Below are positions 51,147-59,207 of a stretch of 64,000 bases of DNA, in pieces. The notes below the pieces were generated by a model. That model made no database searches. It was given only the letters and a program-made list of their open reading frames with translations, and was not told the DNA's origin. Position 1 is the stretch's first letter. Every line of letters begins with the position of its first letter. Origin of the DNA: Fibrobacter succinogenes (GTDB taxonomy: Bacteria > Fibrobacterota > Fibrobacteria > Fibrobacterales > Fibrobacteraceae); assembly GCA_902791475.1 (NCBI GenBank), contig CADAWC010000014.1, positions 16,494 through 80,493 on the forward strand, read 5' to 3'. A program made the translations under genes and the position numbers.

Positions 51147-52544
51147 TTATTTAACTGCCGGAACAAAGATGAACTTCTTTTCGCCCTTTTTCACGGGGAC
51201 ACTGCCAAAATTGAATACCTTGACCGTGCCAGCATCGCCTTCAGCAGCGACACTGACTTCATGGGAACCCGGTTCGACGGGGATACGTGTCATCTGGAAC
51301 GAGTTCGGCAAGAAGAGGGCGATGCGGAGGTCCGCTTTTTCCATCTGGTCCTGCGCGATGTCCGTGCCGATGCTTGTGAAAATATTGAGGAGTGCGTTGT
51401 CCGACTTCATAGCTTTTTTGGCGGCTTGCGAGGCGATAGTGCGGAGCACGACTCGGATGGCGGTACGCGTCATGGTGGAGGCGAAGTCATCCTTGAGGTT
51501 CATTTCGAGTTCCTTGTCGAGCGCCATGACTTTTTCGGGGCGGATGCCGGACTTGCCATCGACGGAAACGTTAAAGCGTTGGACTTGGCTCCTGAAGGAG
51601 TGCGCTTCGGGGAGTGCAAAAGCGATGTGGAATGTTTCTCCGTTGCTTGCCCCTGCGACTGGGGGTGCTCCGACGGTGGTGCTTGTCACCTTGCCGGTCT
51701 TGCTGTCTTTGTAGGTGAGGTTCAGCAGCCCCCCGTTCACGTAAGTACCAGACATCCTGAGTTCGGTGAGGATGGGACCGTGACCGGCGTAACCGACGAC
51801 GATGATTTCTTGGCCGAGATCGTAAGCGGCTTTAGCCTTAGGTGTTTCGAGGGCGTTGTCGAGCTTGAGCGTTTTGAGGTCGTCTTCGCGGTCAGAGCGT
51901 CTTAAATTTTCAATGATGAATTCGCGGGCTTCTTTCGGGAGGTTCAGGATGTTTTCGTCGTAAGCCTTGACCGTCTTATAGTAAGCGATGGCGGCTTCGT
52001 CCCGTTCACCTGCCATTTCGTAGACAATTGCGGTAAGGTAGCGCAAAAAGCCGTTGTCGTTCGTCTTGTCGTTGTCTTTCTGGTAAAGTTCTGTCATCGC
52101 CTTTAGAGCGCGGTTCACTTCAACCATGGCGCCATCGAGATCCTTTTGGGCGAGGTAGTTCATGATTTGCATTTCATGGAGCACGAGTACTTCGAAGGGG
52201 CGTGCCCTGTACGGGCGGATGTTGTCGTTCGTGACAATGGCGGCGGCTTCGTTTGTTACAGATCGCGTGTAGAGGTCGTCGTAAATTTTTTCGGCCTTGG
52301 CAAAGTTGTCTGCACTTTCCTTGTAGTTTCCGTTGTAGTGGTAAAGGACTCCCAAGTCAAAGTAATAGAGAAATTCGGTCTTTTCTCCGTAGAGGTCTTC
52401 TTGCTGTTTCTTGACTTCGTTAATGGCGGCTTCGAATCCATTGTGCTCAAATACGGGAGCGAGAGCCTCGTAACGCGTCATGGACTTGTTCGCACAGCCG
52501 GAAAAAAGTAAAACTGCCGAAAGGATTAATAGGAGTCTTTTCAT
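51147..52544 (-). CDS. TPR-containing lipoprotein, COG3014-like
   Basis: The 465-residue product has a lipobox (LSAVLLFSGCANKS), a TPR-like helical half (YYFDLGVLYHYNGNYKESAD, DLDGAMVEVNRALKAM, GFLRYLTAIVYEMAGERDEA) and a beta-rich C-terminal half ending in FVPAVK. This plan matches the uncharacterised COG3014 lipoproteins, which often occur with LpoB-like genes. Indeed an LpoB-like gene lies about 1 kb away on the same strand. The role is probably in cell-envelope maintenance, but it is undefined. It is divergent from the next gene, with very short spacing. Confidence 0.7.
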   Translation of the reverse strand: MKRLLLILSAVLLFSGCANKSMTRYEALAPVFEHNGFEAAINEVKKQQEDLYGEKTEFLYYFDLGVLYHYNGNYKESADNFAKAEKIYDDLYTRSVTNEAAAIVTNDNIRPYRARPFEVLVLHEMQIMNYLAQKDLDGAMVEVNRALKAMTELYQKDNDKTNDNGFLRYLTAIVYEMAGERDEAAIAYYKTVKAYDENILNLPKEAREFIIENLRRSDREDDLKTLKLDNALETPKAKAAYDLGQEIIVVGYAGHGPILTELRMSGTYVNGGLLNLTYKDSKTGKVTSTTVGAPPVAGASNGETFHIAFALPEAHSFRSQVQRFNVSVDGKSGIRPEKVMALDKELEMNLKDDFASTMTRTAIRVVLRTIASQAAKKAMKSDNALLNIFTSIGTDIAQDQMEKADLRIALFLPNSFQMTRIPVEPGSHEVSVAAEGDAGTVKVFNFGSVPVKKGEKKFIFVPAVK

Positions 52545-52670
52545 AATCTTATGCGAATTTGTTGTTTATTGTTAAATCTACAAAAAAAATATTATGGTAT
52601 TCTTTTTTTTAAAGATTATATGAAGAAAAGGGGATTTATAGAAAAAAAGTTTTTTGCTATCTTCGTCAAT

Positions 52671-53447
52671 ATGATGAATAAACGAGTTATTTTGAGCAGT
52701 TTGCTTACGGTGTTTCTGTTGGCCTTTGTTGCATGCAAGCCTTCAGAAATTAAACCTAAAGTCAAGATTGAATATATGAAAATGGCCGAATGGCCTGGAT
52801 TTTTATTAAAAGATGCTGTTGAGTGGTATGTGACGGATGCCGTGTGGACTGTCAACGATTCTCACTCTGTCGATGTTTCGGGAAAAGCTCTTTTTCGAGA
52901 TAGTTTGGTTAATATTGTAATTCAAGCCCTGTTGCCTGCAAATGATTCCCTTTGGGCTTTAAAAATGTTTATTGATGGGCGTGCCGCAGATTCTTCAGAA
53001 ACAGAGAACATATACGATAATATGGCTCGTGGTGTCGCGAATGCTTTGTACCAATCCATACGTGAAGGTATGACCGATTCCAATTTGACGAAACAGGAAC
53101 TAAGTCCATTTGCAAAGTCTAGTCTTGCAATGGCAATGCAAAATTGTAAGAGTTATATCTCTGAACCTGAATCCTTTAAAAAAATGGAACCAATAAAACA
53201 GAGCGAAAGAGTTTTGCATTTATCGGAATGTGTAATAAACAACACCTCGAATAAGGAAGTTATTGGTTTTTATGCGAGATCTTTGAAAACAGCTAGATTG
53301 GGTTTTGCTGCTACTTATGCGCCTAAGAAGACTTCTTTTTATTTAGATGAATTAATCGCAGCCGATTCTTCTATGATGAAACTTTATGGGCTAAAAAATG
53401 AGAATGGGGTTTTGAAAAGGGAAGAATCTGAAATCCCCAAAAAATAA
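52671..53447 (+). CDS. predicted lipoprotein of unknown function
   Basis: The protein of about 258 residues begins MMNKRVILSSLLTVFLLAFV and then AC, a lipobox. The mature part is mainly helical and polar (NIYDNMARGVANALYQSIRE, FYARSLKTARLGFAATYAP). No domain is recognised. Two ATG codons are adjacent, at 52671 and 52674. There is no Shine-Dalgarno, and TATCTT lies seven bases upstream, so translation is probably leaderless. An ATG further upstream would put a charged extension before the signal peptide. The gene is inserted on the opposite strand between the COG3014-like and LpoB-like genes. Confidence 0.7.
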   Translation: MMNKRVILSSLLTVFLLAFVACKPSEIKPKVKIEYMKMAEWPGFLLKDAVEWYVTDAVWTVNDSHSVDVSGKALFRDSLVNIVIQALLPANDSLWALKMFIDGRAADSSETENIYDNMARGVANALYQSIREGMTDSNLTKQELSPFAKSSLAMAMQNCKSYISEPESFKKMEPIKQSERVLHLSECVINNTSNKEVIGFYARSLKTARLGFAATYAPKKTSFYLDELIAADSSMMKLYGLKNENGVLKREESEIPKK

Positions 53448-53448
53448 G

Positions 53449-53470
53449 CCCGACAAAGTCGGGCACTTTC
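53449..53470. terminator. hairpin after the lipoprotein gene
   Basis: GCCCGAC and GTCGGGC pair around AAA, followed by a weak pyrimidine run (ACTTTCTT). It begins two bases after the stop codon and probably ends this transcript. It also faces the LpoB-like gene. Confidence 0.55.
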
Positions 53471-53506
53471 TTATCTAAGCTTTGCTAACTATGTTCTGCC
53501 AACTAG

Positions 53507-54115
53507 TTACATCTTCACGCTGCTTCTAGCGATGTACTTCTTGATTTTCTTGTCGCCAAGCCAAAGCTTGCGGTGGCTCTGGATGTCAGTGAGTTCCATG
53601 TCGATCTGGTAGAAGACCACCTGTTCGCCACCTTCCTGGTCGATGACGGAGTTGATGGTTCCGGTAAGCATAAGGTCTGCACCGATTTCCATGCCGGCAT
53701 CCTTGGTGGTTTCTTCGGTGGTGTTGCCTTGCTGGTCGGCGAGTTCGTTGCGGAGATCTTCGCGTTCGTTGGAGTTAGCGACGAATTCAGCCTTGCCGGA
53801 GTTGATGAGGGCGCGTTCGATATCCTTGATGAACGTTTCGACGCGGATGTGTTCGTGGCTCTTGTTGCGGACCTTGCCAATCACGATGGTCGGGACGGAA
53901 CCTTTCTGAGAGGAGTACTGGCTGTACCACGGACGGCCAAGGCAGTCATTAATCATTTCTTCAGCTACGAGACGGGAGTCTGTATCGTTCCAGCTGCCTG
54001 AAAGGTCTGTTACGGAATTGGCATCGAGACGGGTGACTTTCTTGCCGCCATCGCTTGCGCAGCCGGTAAAGAGGGCAAAACTTACGCAAAGGGCGAAAAA
54101 CCAAATTTTTGACAT
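53507..54115 (-). CDS. lpoB: penicillin-binding-protein activator LpoB-like lipoprotein
   Basis: LpoB proteins reach from the outer membrane through peptidoglycan to stimulate class A PBPs. The 202-residue product has a lipobox (FALFTGCASDG), the family-like DLSGSWNDTDSRLVAEEMI, TIVIGKVRNKSHEHIRVETF, and MLTGTINSVIDQEGGEQVVF with YQIDMELTDIQSHRKLWLG near the end. This pattern is typical of LpoB/COG3417. AGGAG precedes the ATG. A PEGA lipoprotein-like gene lies upstream on the same strand with a terminator between them. I am fairly confident in the family, less in its partner PBP. Confidence 0.75.
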   Translation of the reverse strand: MSKIWFFALCVSFALFTGCASDGGKKVTRLDANSVTDLSGSWNDTDSRLVAEEMINDCLGRPWYSQYSSQKGSVPTIVIGKVRNKSHEHIRVETFIKDIERALINSGKAEFVANSNEREDLRNELADQQGNTTEETTKDAGMEIGADLMLTGTINSVIDQEGGEQVVFYQIDMELTDIQSHRKLWLGDKKIKKYIARSSVKM

Positions 54116-54164
54116 TTTTTTCTCCTAGATTAGAAACATTATGTTATAAACATATAAAAAAACA

Positions 54165-54193
54165 CAAAAAAAAACTCCCCAAAAAGGGAGTTC
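54165..54193 (-). terminator. terminator of the PEGA gene
   Basis: AACTCCC (54173-54179) and GGGAGTT (54186-54192) pair, and on the minus strand nine T residues follow. It ends the PEGA transcript before lpoB. Confidence 0.85.
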
Positions 54194-54220
54194 TTTAAAA
54201 TTTTTAATGAAAAACCGTTA

Positions 54221-54766
54221 TTAGCGCTTTTTCTTCTTGGAACCGGTTGTTGCGTCGAGATGGACTTCAGCAGTTTCTTCGCCGACAACCTTCACGAGAG
54301 CTTCTGCGCTCTTGCGGTTGCTGCACTGGGCGCGCACAACGTGGTCACCGGCATCGAGGTTGTGGACAACGAGTTCTGCACCGTCGGTCTTGTCAGCCTG
54401 TTCGCCATCGACGAAGATGAGGCAGCGCGGCGGATTCGTCGTAACCTTGATGTGGCCCTTCGGAATCTTGGTGCTGAAGTCGAAGTCGTTGCGCTTGTCC
54501 TTGCCCGGCCAAACGTTCACGCGCTTGTTCACGAGTTCGAAGCCCTGGTCAATGACGACGAGCGTCTGGCGACCAGACTTGACTTCTCTATCCTTGATCG
54601 GACTCTTGCCGAGAGGTTCACCGCCGAGGAACACGTCACTGTTAGGCGGTTCAGTGATGATGTTGATGGTTGCTGCCTTGCCACGCGGAGGTGGATCTTC
54701 TTCATCAGCGACGGCGGTCGTGAAGAGGAATGCCATCATCAAGGCAAAAAAGAAAAGCTTTTTCAT
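54221..54766 (-). CDS. secreted PEGA-domain protein
   Basis: The 181-residue protein has a signal peptide (MKKLFFFALMMAFLFTTAVA) and two PEGA-type beta domains. The first has ATINIITEPPNSDVFLGGEP and GKSPI. The second has GHIKVTTNPPRCLIFVDGEQ and DAGDHVVRAQC. It ends in a basic KKKKR tail. PEGA domains are common in periplasmic or surface proteins of unclear function. AGGAG precedes the ATG. It belongs to the envelope-gene cluster with lpoB and the COG3014-like lipoprotein. Confidence 0.85.
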   Translation of the reverse strand: MKKLFFFALMMAFLFTTAVADEEDPPPRGKAATINIITEPPNSDVFLGGEPLGKSPIKDREVKSGRQTLVVIDQGFELVNKRVNVWPGKDKRNDFDFSTKIPKGHIKVTTNPPRCLIFVDGEQADKTDGAELVVHNLDAGDHVVRAQCSNRKSAEALVKVVGEETAEVHLDATTGSKKKKR

Positions 54767-54903
54767 GGGTTGTACTCCTGATTTGCATGTAAAAGAGTTA
54801 GTTCACACCTAGAATTTAATTCTTTTTTTATAGGACAAATGTTAAAGTGCCGTAAAATGTGCGTAAATAATAGGTGTAAAATTGGTCTAGATTAATTACT
54901 TTT

Positions 54904-56643
54904 ATGTATATGAAAGCTCTTTACCAGAAAATTCGCAGTTTACAAGGGAAAAATTACGGTCTTTACAAATCCTTGGCGGACCGCTCGTGGGATTTCGGAG
55001 ACTTTGTGCTGGAATTCCTGCATGTGCAGGGAGACCCGTATGCACCGGCATCGCGTGTGATGATCAAGGCGAGCTTGCTTATGCTTGGGTTCCCGAGCGA
55101 ATGGGGTGGCTCGTTTGAACGCCGCCTGGCATTGAGCGATTACCTTTATCGTAGGCTTTCGGCACTTGTTCGTGAAAAGTACCCGGATAGGGATGCGGCG
55201 GTTGTTTTTGACACTGCTGGACCTGAAATGCTAGTGCGAAATGCACTCTGGGTCGATAACGGCGAGTTGCGAGCTTGTTTGCAAGTGCGCTTGCCGGGCG
55301 ACGGTCGCAAGATTCAGGCGGAAGCCGCTGCCGAGATTTTGACGATGGTTTTACCGGACTTGGTTTCGGCGGCTCTCTATAATTCGGGCGAATCGAAGAA
55401 GGATGGTGTGGAGCCGGAACTTGTCGAACATTACCGCGTGCTTGCCGAGCGCAAGGAAATTTTGTCGCAGCTCGAGGAACGTGGACTTTGTGCGTTTGTG
55501 CCGGATGGCGCTGTGCTTCCGCGTGCATCGGGACTCAGTGAACTCCCGATGGAAGGGGCTGTCCCGTTTGCAGCACCCGAAGAAATGGCGGTGATGCTTG
55601 TTGCCAATGGCCGTGAAATTCGCGGCATGGGAATCCCGAAGGGAATCACGGTAATTTCGGGCGGGGCGTTCCATGGAAAATCGACTTTGTTGCAAGCTTT
55701 GACGAAATCTGTTTACCCGCATATTCCGGGAGACGGTCGCGAAGGCATTGTCGTGAGCGAATCGGCGGTGCGCGTGGGCGTCGAAGATGGCCGCAGCGTG
55801 CGTGGCACAGACCTTTCGCAGTTTGTGCGTGATCTGCCGGGTGGAATCTCGACAAAGAACTTTACGACTGCTTGTGCGTCGGGCTCGACGAGCGAGGCCG
55901 CGAACTTGATGGAAGCGATGGAAGCGGGGAGCGATGTGTTCCTGATTGACGAAGATTCCTCTGCTGTGAACTTCCTCATTCGCGATGTGCGCGTGCGTAA
56001 GCTTTTGGGTGATGACCGCGAACCGCTTATCCCGCTCACGGACCGCATCCGTGAAATCAAGGGGCGTAGCTTTATTTTGGTGGCTGGCGCCTGCGGAGAT
56101 TTTTTGGACTTGGCGGACAACATCATCGTGATGGCGTCGTACAAGGCGGAATGCGCAAGAATCAATGGAAAGAATGTGGCGGCTGGACTCGGTGATGGTG
56201 CTGTAAAAGTCGCCTCGGGATTGCCCGCATTTGTGGAACCTGAGTGCCGCGACTTTGCGGAATACGTGAAGCCATTGCTCCCGTCACTCCGCCCTGCATC
56301 TGCTGTGGAGCGCCAGGTGAAAGTGAAAATCTCTGGCGATACATTACTGCAAATCGGTTTCCTTGTCTCGGATACGTCTAAGGCGGGTGCGCTTGTGGAT
56401 AAGCAACAGCGATTCGGTGCGGGCTTCATGTTGTTGAACCTCTGTCAGAATGCGGCAAGCAACAACGATGCTAATGGCGAGTCTGCGAAGGCGACTATCA
56501 TGGAACGCATCAATGCGCTCTGCGAAAAAATCAAGAACGTCGGGTTCCGCAACTTGCCGCAAGGACTCAGCCGTGAAATGAGCTTGCCGCGTCCGATTGA
56601 TATCGCGTGCGTACTCTATCGCCTGCGCGACAACGGAAGGTAA
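54904..56643 (+). CDS. ABC-class ATPase, PF09818/COG3044 family
   Basis: The 579-residue protein matches the family of predicted ABC-class ATPases. The N-terminal part has FGDFVLEFLHVQGDPYAPAS, the ATPase core has Walker A GGAFHGKST, a signature-like SGSTSEAANLMEAMEAG, and Walker B DVFLIDEDSSAVNFLIRD, and the end has RPIDIACVLYRLR. Length is as usual for the family. Function is poorly known; trypanosome MRB1590 is a member with an RNA-editing role. No Shine-Dalgarno is seen. TAGATT lies ten bases before the ATG. It is monocistronic. Confidence 0.85.
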   Translation: MYMKALYQKIRSLQGKNYGLYKSLADRSWDFGDFVLEFLHVQGDPYAPASRVMIKASLLMLGFPSEWGGSFERRLALSDYLYRRLSALVREKYPDRDAAVVFDTAGPEMLVRNALWVDNGELRACLQVRLPGDGRKIQAEAAAEILTMVLPDLVSAALYNSGESKKDGVEPELVEHYRVLAERKEILSQLEERGLCAFVPDGAVLPRASGLSELPMEGAVPFAAPEEMAVMLVANGREIRGMGIPKGITVISGGAFHGKSTLLQALTKSVYPHIPGDGREGIVVSESAVRVGVEDGRSVRGTDLSQFVRDLPGGISTKNFTTACASGSTSEAANLMEAMEAGSDVFLIDEDSSAVNFLIRDVRVRKLLGDDREPLIPLTDRIREIKGRSFILVAGACGDFLDLADNIIVMASYKAECARINGKNVAAGLGDGAVKVASGLPAFVEPECRDFAEYVKPLLPSLRPASAVERQVKVKISGDTLLQIGFLVSDTSKAGALVDKQQRFGAGFMLLNLCQNAASNNDANGESAKATIMERINALCEKIKNVGFRNLPQGLSREMSLPRPIDIACVLYRLRDNGR

Positions 56644-56749
56644 GGAACATCTCTCGACAAAAATGTCCACACCTGAATCAATTTTTTGAGATATTTGCCC
56701 CATAATAATTTATTTTCTGGAAAGGTATTTAAGTTTTTGGGGTGAAAAT

Positions 56750-58171
56750 ATGGAAAAACAAAAGTTTGCGCGCGTATTTTTGAATGCCGCGCTTGTTTCT
56801 GCTTTGAGTGGAGCCTCCTTTGGGGCATTTGCAGCTACATCGAGTCCGAACGTGAGTCTGGGCAAGAATCTCTATGTGGCGGGGGCAGTCAATTCCAACT
56901 GGAAACCGGAAGTCTATACCGATGGAAAGCTCGACTTTAACCAGGTCTCGTCGGTGTCGGATTTTGCGTTGAACGTGGGCGAGGGTCCGACAAAGCTGTT
57001 CATCACGTGGGAGACGCGCGGTGACGAATCTTGGGCTGGCGAAAAATATGTCCACGCGGCAAGCTGCCAGCATTCCGTGGATGCATCGGCGAGCCTCCAG
57101 AATTTCAAGGTGATGACGTCTGCGAATTCGACAAACGGCGTCGATGGCGACTGGGAGACTGTTGCCGAGGTGGGCGAGAGCGGTGCCATGTCCCGTGGGC
57201 TTGCAATTGATTTTGCAGGGAAGTCCTGGTTCCGCATCGTGGCGGAATCCCCGGTGAAAAATCTCGAAGAAGTCGGCGCTTACGACATTAGCGATGGCGC
57301 AAATGATACGTGGTTTTTCATGGGCACGAGCATCAGCCAGATGGGCATGAAGCAATTTGCAGTCGATTCGAATTTTGCAGAGCTCGTGCATGCGCGATTC
57401 CCGGAGCGCTATCCGGCGATGCTTCGCGGCGGTATTGGATGCGTCACGAGTCAGGGTGTTGTCGATGCGCTCAAGTATTACGCGGAATATGTGGGGAACG
57501 TGAGGTATTGGGCCATTGAAATGGGAACAAACGATGCTTGGGGCGGCAGTGATGCAAATGTGGCGACGTTCACGAAGAACTTGCAGACGATTATCGATAC
57601 GGCGAAAGCGCATGGAATTACTCCGATTATCGCGCGCATGATTGCGACGAATCCCGAAATTGCTAAGTGGCAGGTGAACAAGGCTTACCTCGATGCGATT
57701 GACAAACTCACTAAGGATAATGAATTGCCTGCCGGTCCTGACTTTTACAGCTACTTCTTGGAACATCCCGAAGAACTTTCTACAAGCGATGGCGTGCACC
57801 CGGCAGAACCTAAGGGCGGACAGTCGATGCACCGCTTGTGGGCAGAGGCGGTGGCGCCTTTGTACAAGGACGATCCGTGCGCCGGGAGACCGGATGTTAT
57901 TGGCTGTGGAGCTACTTCGCTTTCGAAAATCCACAACTTGAATTTTGCATTGCCGAAAGTGAGTGTGAACGGTCGTGAAATTTCGATTTCCGGTTTGCGC
58001 GAGAATGACCGCGTGACGGTTATGGATGCGATGGGACACGTTGTATGGAACGGCTCGGCGAACGTTTCATTTGGAACGTCGCAAGTTTTGCCGAAAGTGC
58101 GCGCGGGAAATTACTTCGTGAGTGTTCGCGGTGCAAATAGCAATTACTCGACGAAAATTTCGATAAAATAG
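56750..58171 (+). CDS. secreted SGNH-family esterase with sorting-type tail
   Basis: The 473-residue protein has a signal peptide, a beta-sandwich N-terminal domain (about 35-180), an SGNH hydrolase domain and a C-terminal tail. Block I reads FMGTSIS (nucleophile Ser194, with Thr instead of Asp in GDS), block II GGIGC, block III MGTNDAW (Asn261), block V DGVHP (Asp347 and His350). The tail (about 410-473, with GNYFVSVRGANSNYSTKISI) resembles the sorting-type ends of other Fibrobacter secreted proteins. It probably removes acetyl groups from xylan or similar plant polymers, judging from organism and family. A terminator follows the gene. Confidence 0.85.
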   Translation: MEKQKFARVFLNAALVSALSGASFGAFAATSSPNVSLGKNLYVAGAVNSNWKPEVYTDGKLDFNQVSSVSDFALNVGEGPTKLFITWETRGDESWAGEKYVHAASCQHSVDASASLQNFKVMTSANSTNGVDGDWETVAEVGESGAMSRGLAIDFAGKSWFRIVAESPVKNLEEVGAYDISDGANDTWFFMGTSISQMGMKQFAVDSNFAELVHARFPERYPAMLRGGIGCVTSQGVVDALKYYAEYVGNVRYWAIEMGTNDAWGGSDANVATFTKNLQTIIDTAKAHGITPIIARMIATNPEIAKWQVNKAYLDAIDKLTKDNELPAGPDFYSYFLEHPEELSTSDGVHPAEPKGGQSMHRLWAEAVAPLYKDDPCAGRPDVIGCGATSLSKIHNLNFALPKVSVNGREISISGLRENDRVTVMDAMGHVVWNGSANVSFGTSQVLPKVRAGNYFVSVRGANSNYSTKISIK

Positions 58172-58193
58172 AAGGTTCTGTAAATTAGGTGAG

Positions 58194-58221
58194 TCCGGCG
58201 GAAATCTGCCGGATTTTTTTG
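58194..58221 (+). terminator. terminator of the SGNH esterase gene
   Basis: TCCGGCGG and CTGCCGGA pair and are followed by seven T residues, starting 22 bases after the stop. Confidence 0.85.
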
Positions 58222-58279
58222 TTGCGCTTTATCCTTAATTTTTGCTAGATTATCATAAAATTTTATTGTGCTATTGGCA

Positions 58280-58302
58280 AAATAAAGTCGTCGCTTTATA
58301 TT
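58280..58302 (+). promoter_or_regulatory. promoter of the first tandem lipoprotein gene
   Basis: TTGGCA, a 17-base spacer and TATATT make a good sigma-70-type promoter. TATATT ends six bases before the ATG, so the transcript should start at or next to the start codon. There is no Shine-Dalgarno. Positions of the -35 are approximate within a few bases. Confidence 0.55.
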
Positions 58303-58308
58303 ACGAGT

Positions 58309-58695
58309 ATGAGTTTAATGAGAGCCGTCATATGTATGTTGCTTGCGCTTAGCCTTGTGGGTTGTGCGGTAAGCAAGAATCCGAACCCTGTAATCCGTTA
58401 CGGGGCTAATACGGGTGCTACGTTGGCAGGCCCGGGCTTTGCCGCCATGTGTGTAGCAGGTGCGTTAAGCGAAGACGGTTCTTCGGATAAAGATGTAGAG
58501 CGATTAGGATTGTTTGGTATTGCGGCTGCTGCCGGAGGGTTTGTCGTTGGCGCTATTCTTGGTGGAACGGTAGGCTTTTTCAAATGGATGTTCAACGGCT
58601 TTGAAAATGATGATATCCCCAAAGCTGAGCCTTTGCCAGAAGAAATTTTACCGCCCGCAAATTCTGATTCTGAATACGGTGCAAAATTAAGATAA
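58309..58695 (+). CDS. small lipoprotein, tandem paralog 1
   Basis: The 128-residue product has a lipobox (LLALSLVGCAVSKN) and shares its first 35 residues and its glycine-rich helix (FVVGAILGGTVGFFKWMFNG) almost exactly with the next gene. The middle differs. The glycine-rich segment could be a membrane helix or a hairpin. Function is unknown. It lacks a Shine-Dalgarno and appears leaderless. Confidence 0.75.
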   Translation: MSLMRAVICMLLALSLVGCAVSKNPNPVIRYGANTGATLAGPGFAAMCVAGALSEDGSSDKDVERLGLFGIAAAAGGFVVGAILGGTVGFFKWMFNGFENDDIPKAEPLPEEILPPANSDSEYGAKLR

Positions 58696-58732
58696 ATTCA
58701 GAATCCTGGGATTAGAAATCTATATTGCGAGT

Positions 58733-59092
58733 ATGAGTTTTTTGAAGCTAGTTGTTTGCATGTTGCTTGTGTTGAGCCTTGTTGGTTGTGCGGCGAGTAA
58801 GAACCCGAACCCCATGATTCGTTATGGAGCGAATACGGCGACGACAATGGCTGTACCCGGTTGGTTCGTAGCAACGAATGGTAGTGGTCGTTTGCGTGCA
58901 GTGGATGTAATGGATATTCGCCTATTTCCTCTCAAGCTTGTTGCATTGAGTGCTGCTGGGGTAGGCTTTGCAACTGGTGCCGTGCTTGGCGGAACTGTGG
59001 GGTTCGTCAAATGGATGATCAACGGATTTGAAGGTGATAAAGTCTCTAGCTACGGATCGTTGCCCGAAGAAATTTATCCACCAGAAAAGTGA
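58733..59092 (+). CDS. small lipoprotein, tandem paralog 2
   Basis: The 119-residue product parallels its neighbour: LLVLSLVGCAASKNPNPMIR at the start, ATGAVLGGTVGFVKWMINGF in the middle, and LPEEIYPPEK at the end. The two genes are 37 bases apart, and this one also has TATATT six bases before its ATG, so each copy has its own promoter. They are a recent duplication with divergence in the central part. Confidence 0.75.
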   Translation: MSFLKLVVCMLLVLSLVGCAASKNPNPMIRYGANTATTMAVPGWFVATNGSGRLRAVDVMDIRLFPLKLVALSAAGVGFATGAVLGGTVGFVKWMINGFEGDKVSSYGSLPEEIYPPEK

Positions 59093-59119
59093 TGAATATG
59101 GGGAAATGCTTTAAGTTAA

Positions 59120-59196
59120 GAGTTCTAAGTTACTAGTTACTAGAAAATTTCACTTTAAGAATCGCTAGTAACTATTGACTAATAACTAGTAACTGC
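59120..59196. repeat. palindromic TAGTAAC-rich intergenic element, copy 2
   Basis: The left arm (AGTTCTAAGTTACTAGTTAC, then TAG) is identical to that of the copy at 2571, and the right arm is nearly so, but the central 21 bases (AAAATTTCACTTTAAGAATC) are the reverse complement of the first copy's core, with three or four mismatches. It lies between convergent genes. Confidence 0.65.
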
Positions 59197-59207
59197 GCCG
59201 AAGGCGC

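Noticed and set aside
56729..58039. A 436-codon minus-strand open frame across the first SGNH gene
   Set aside because: The product is His/Arg/Cys-rich without domains. The plus strand has a signal peptide and intact SGNH blocks.
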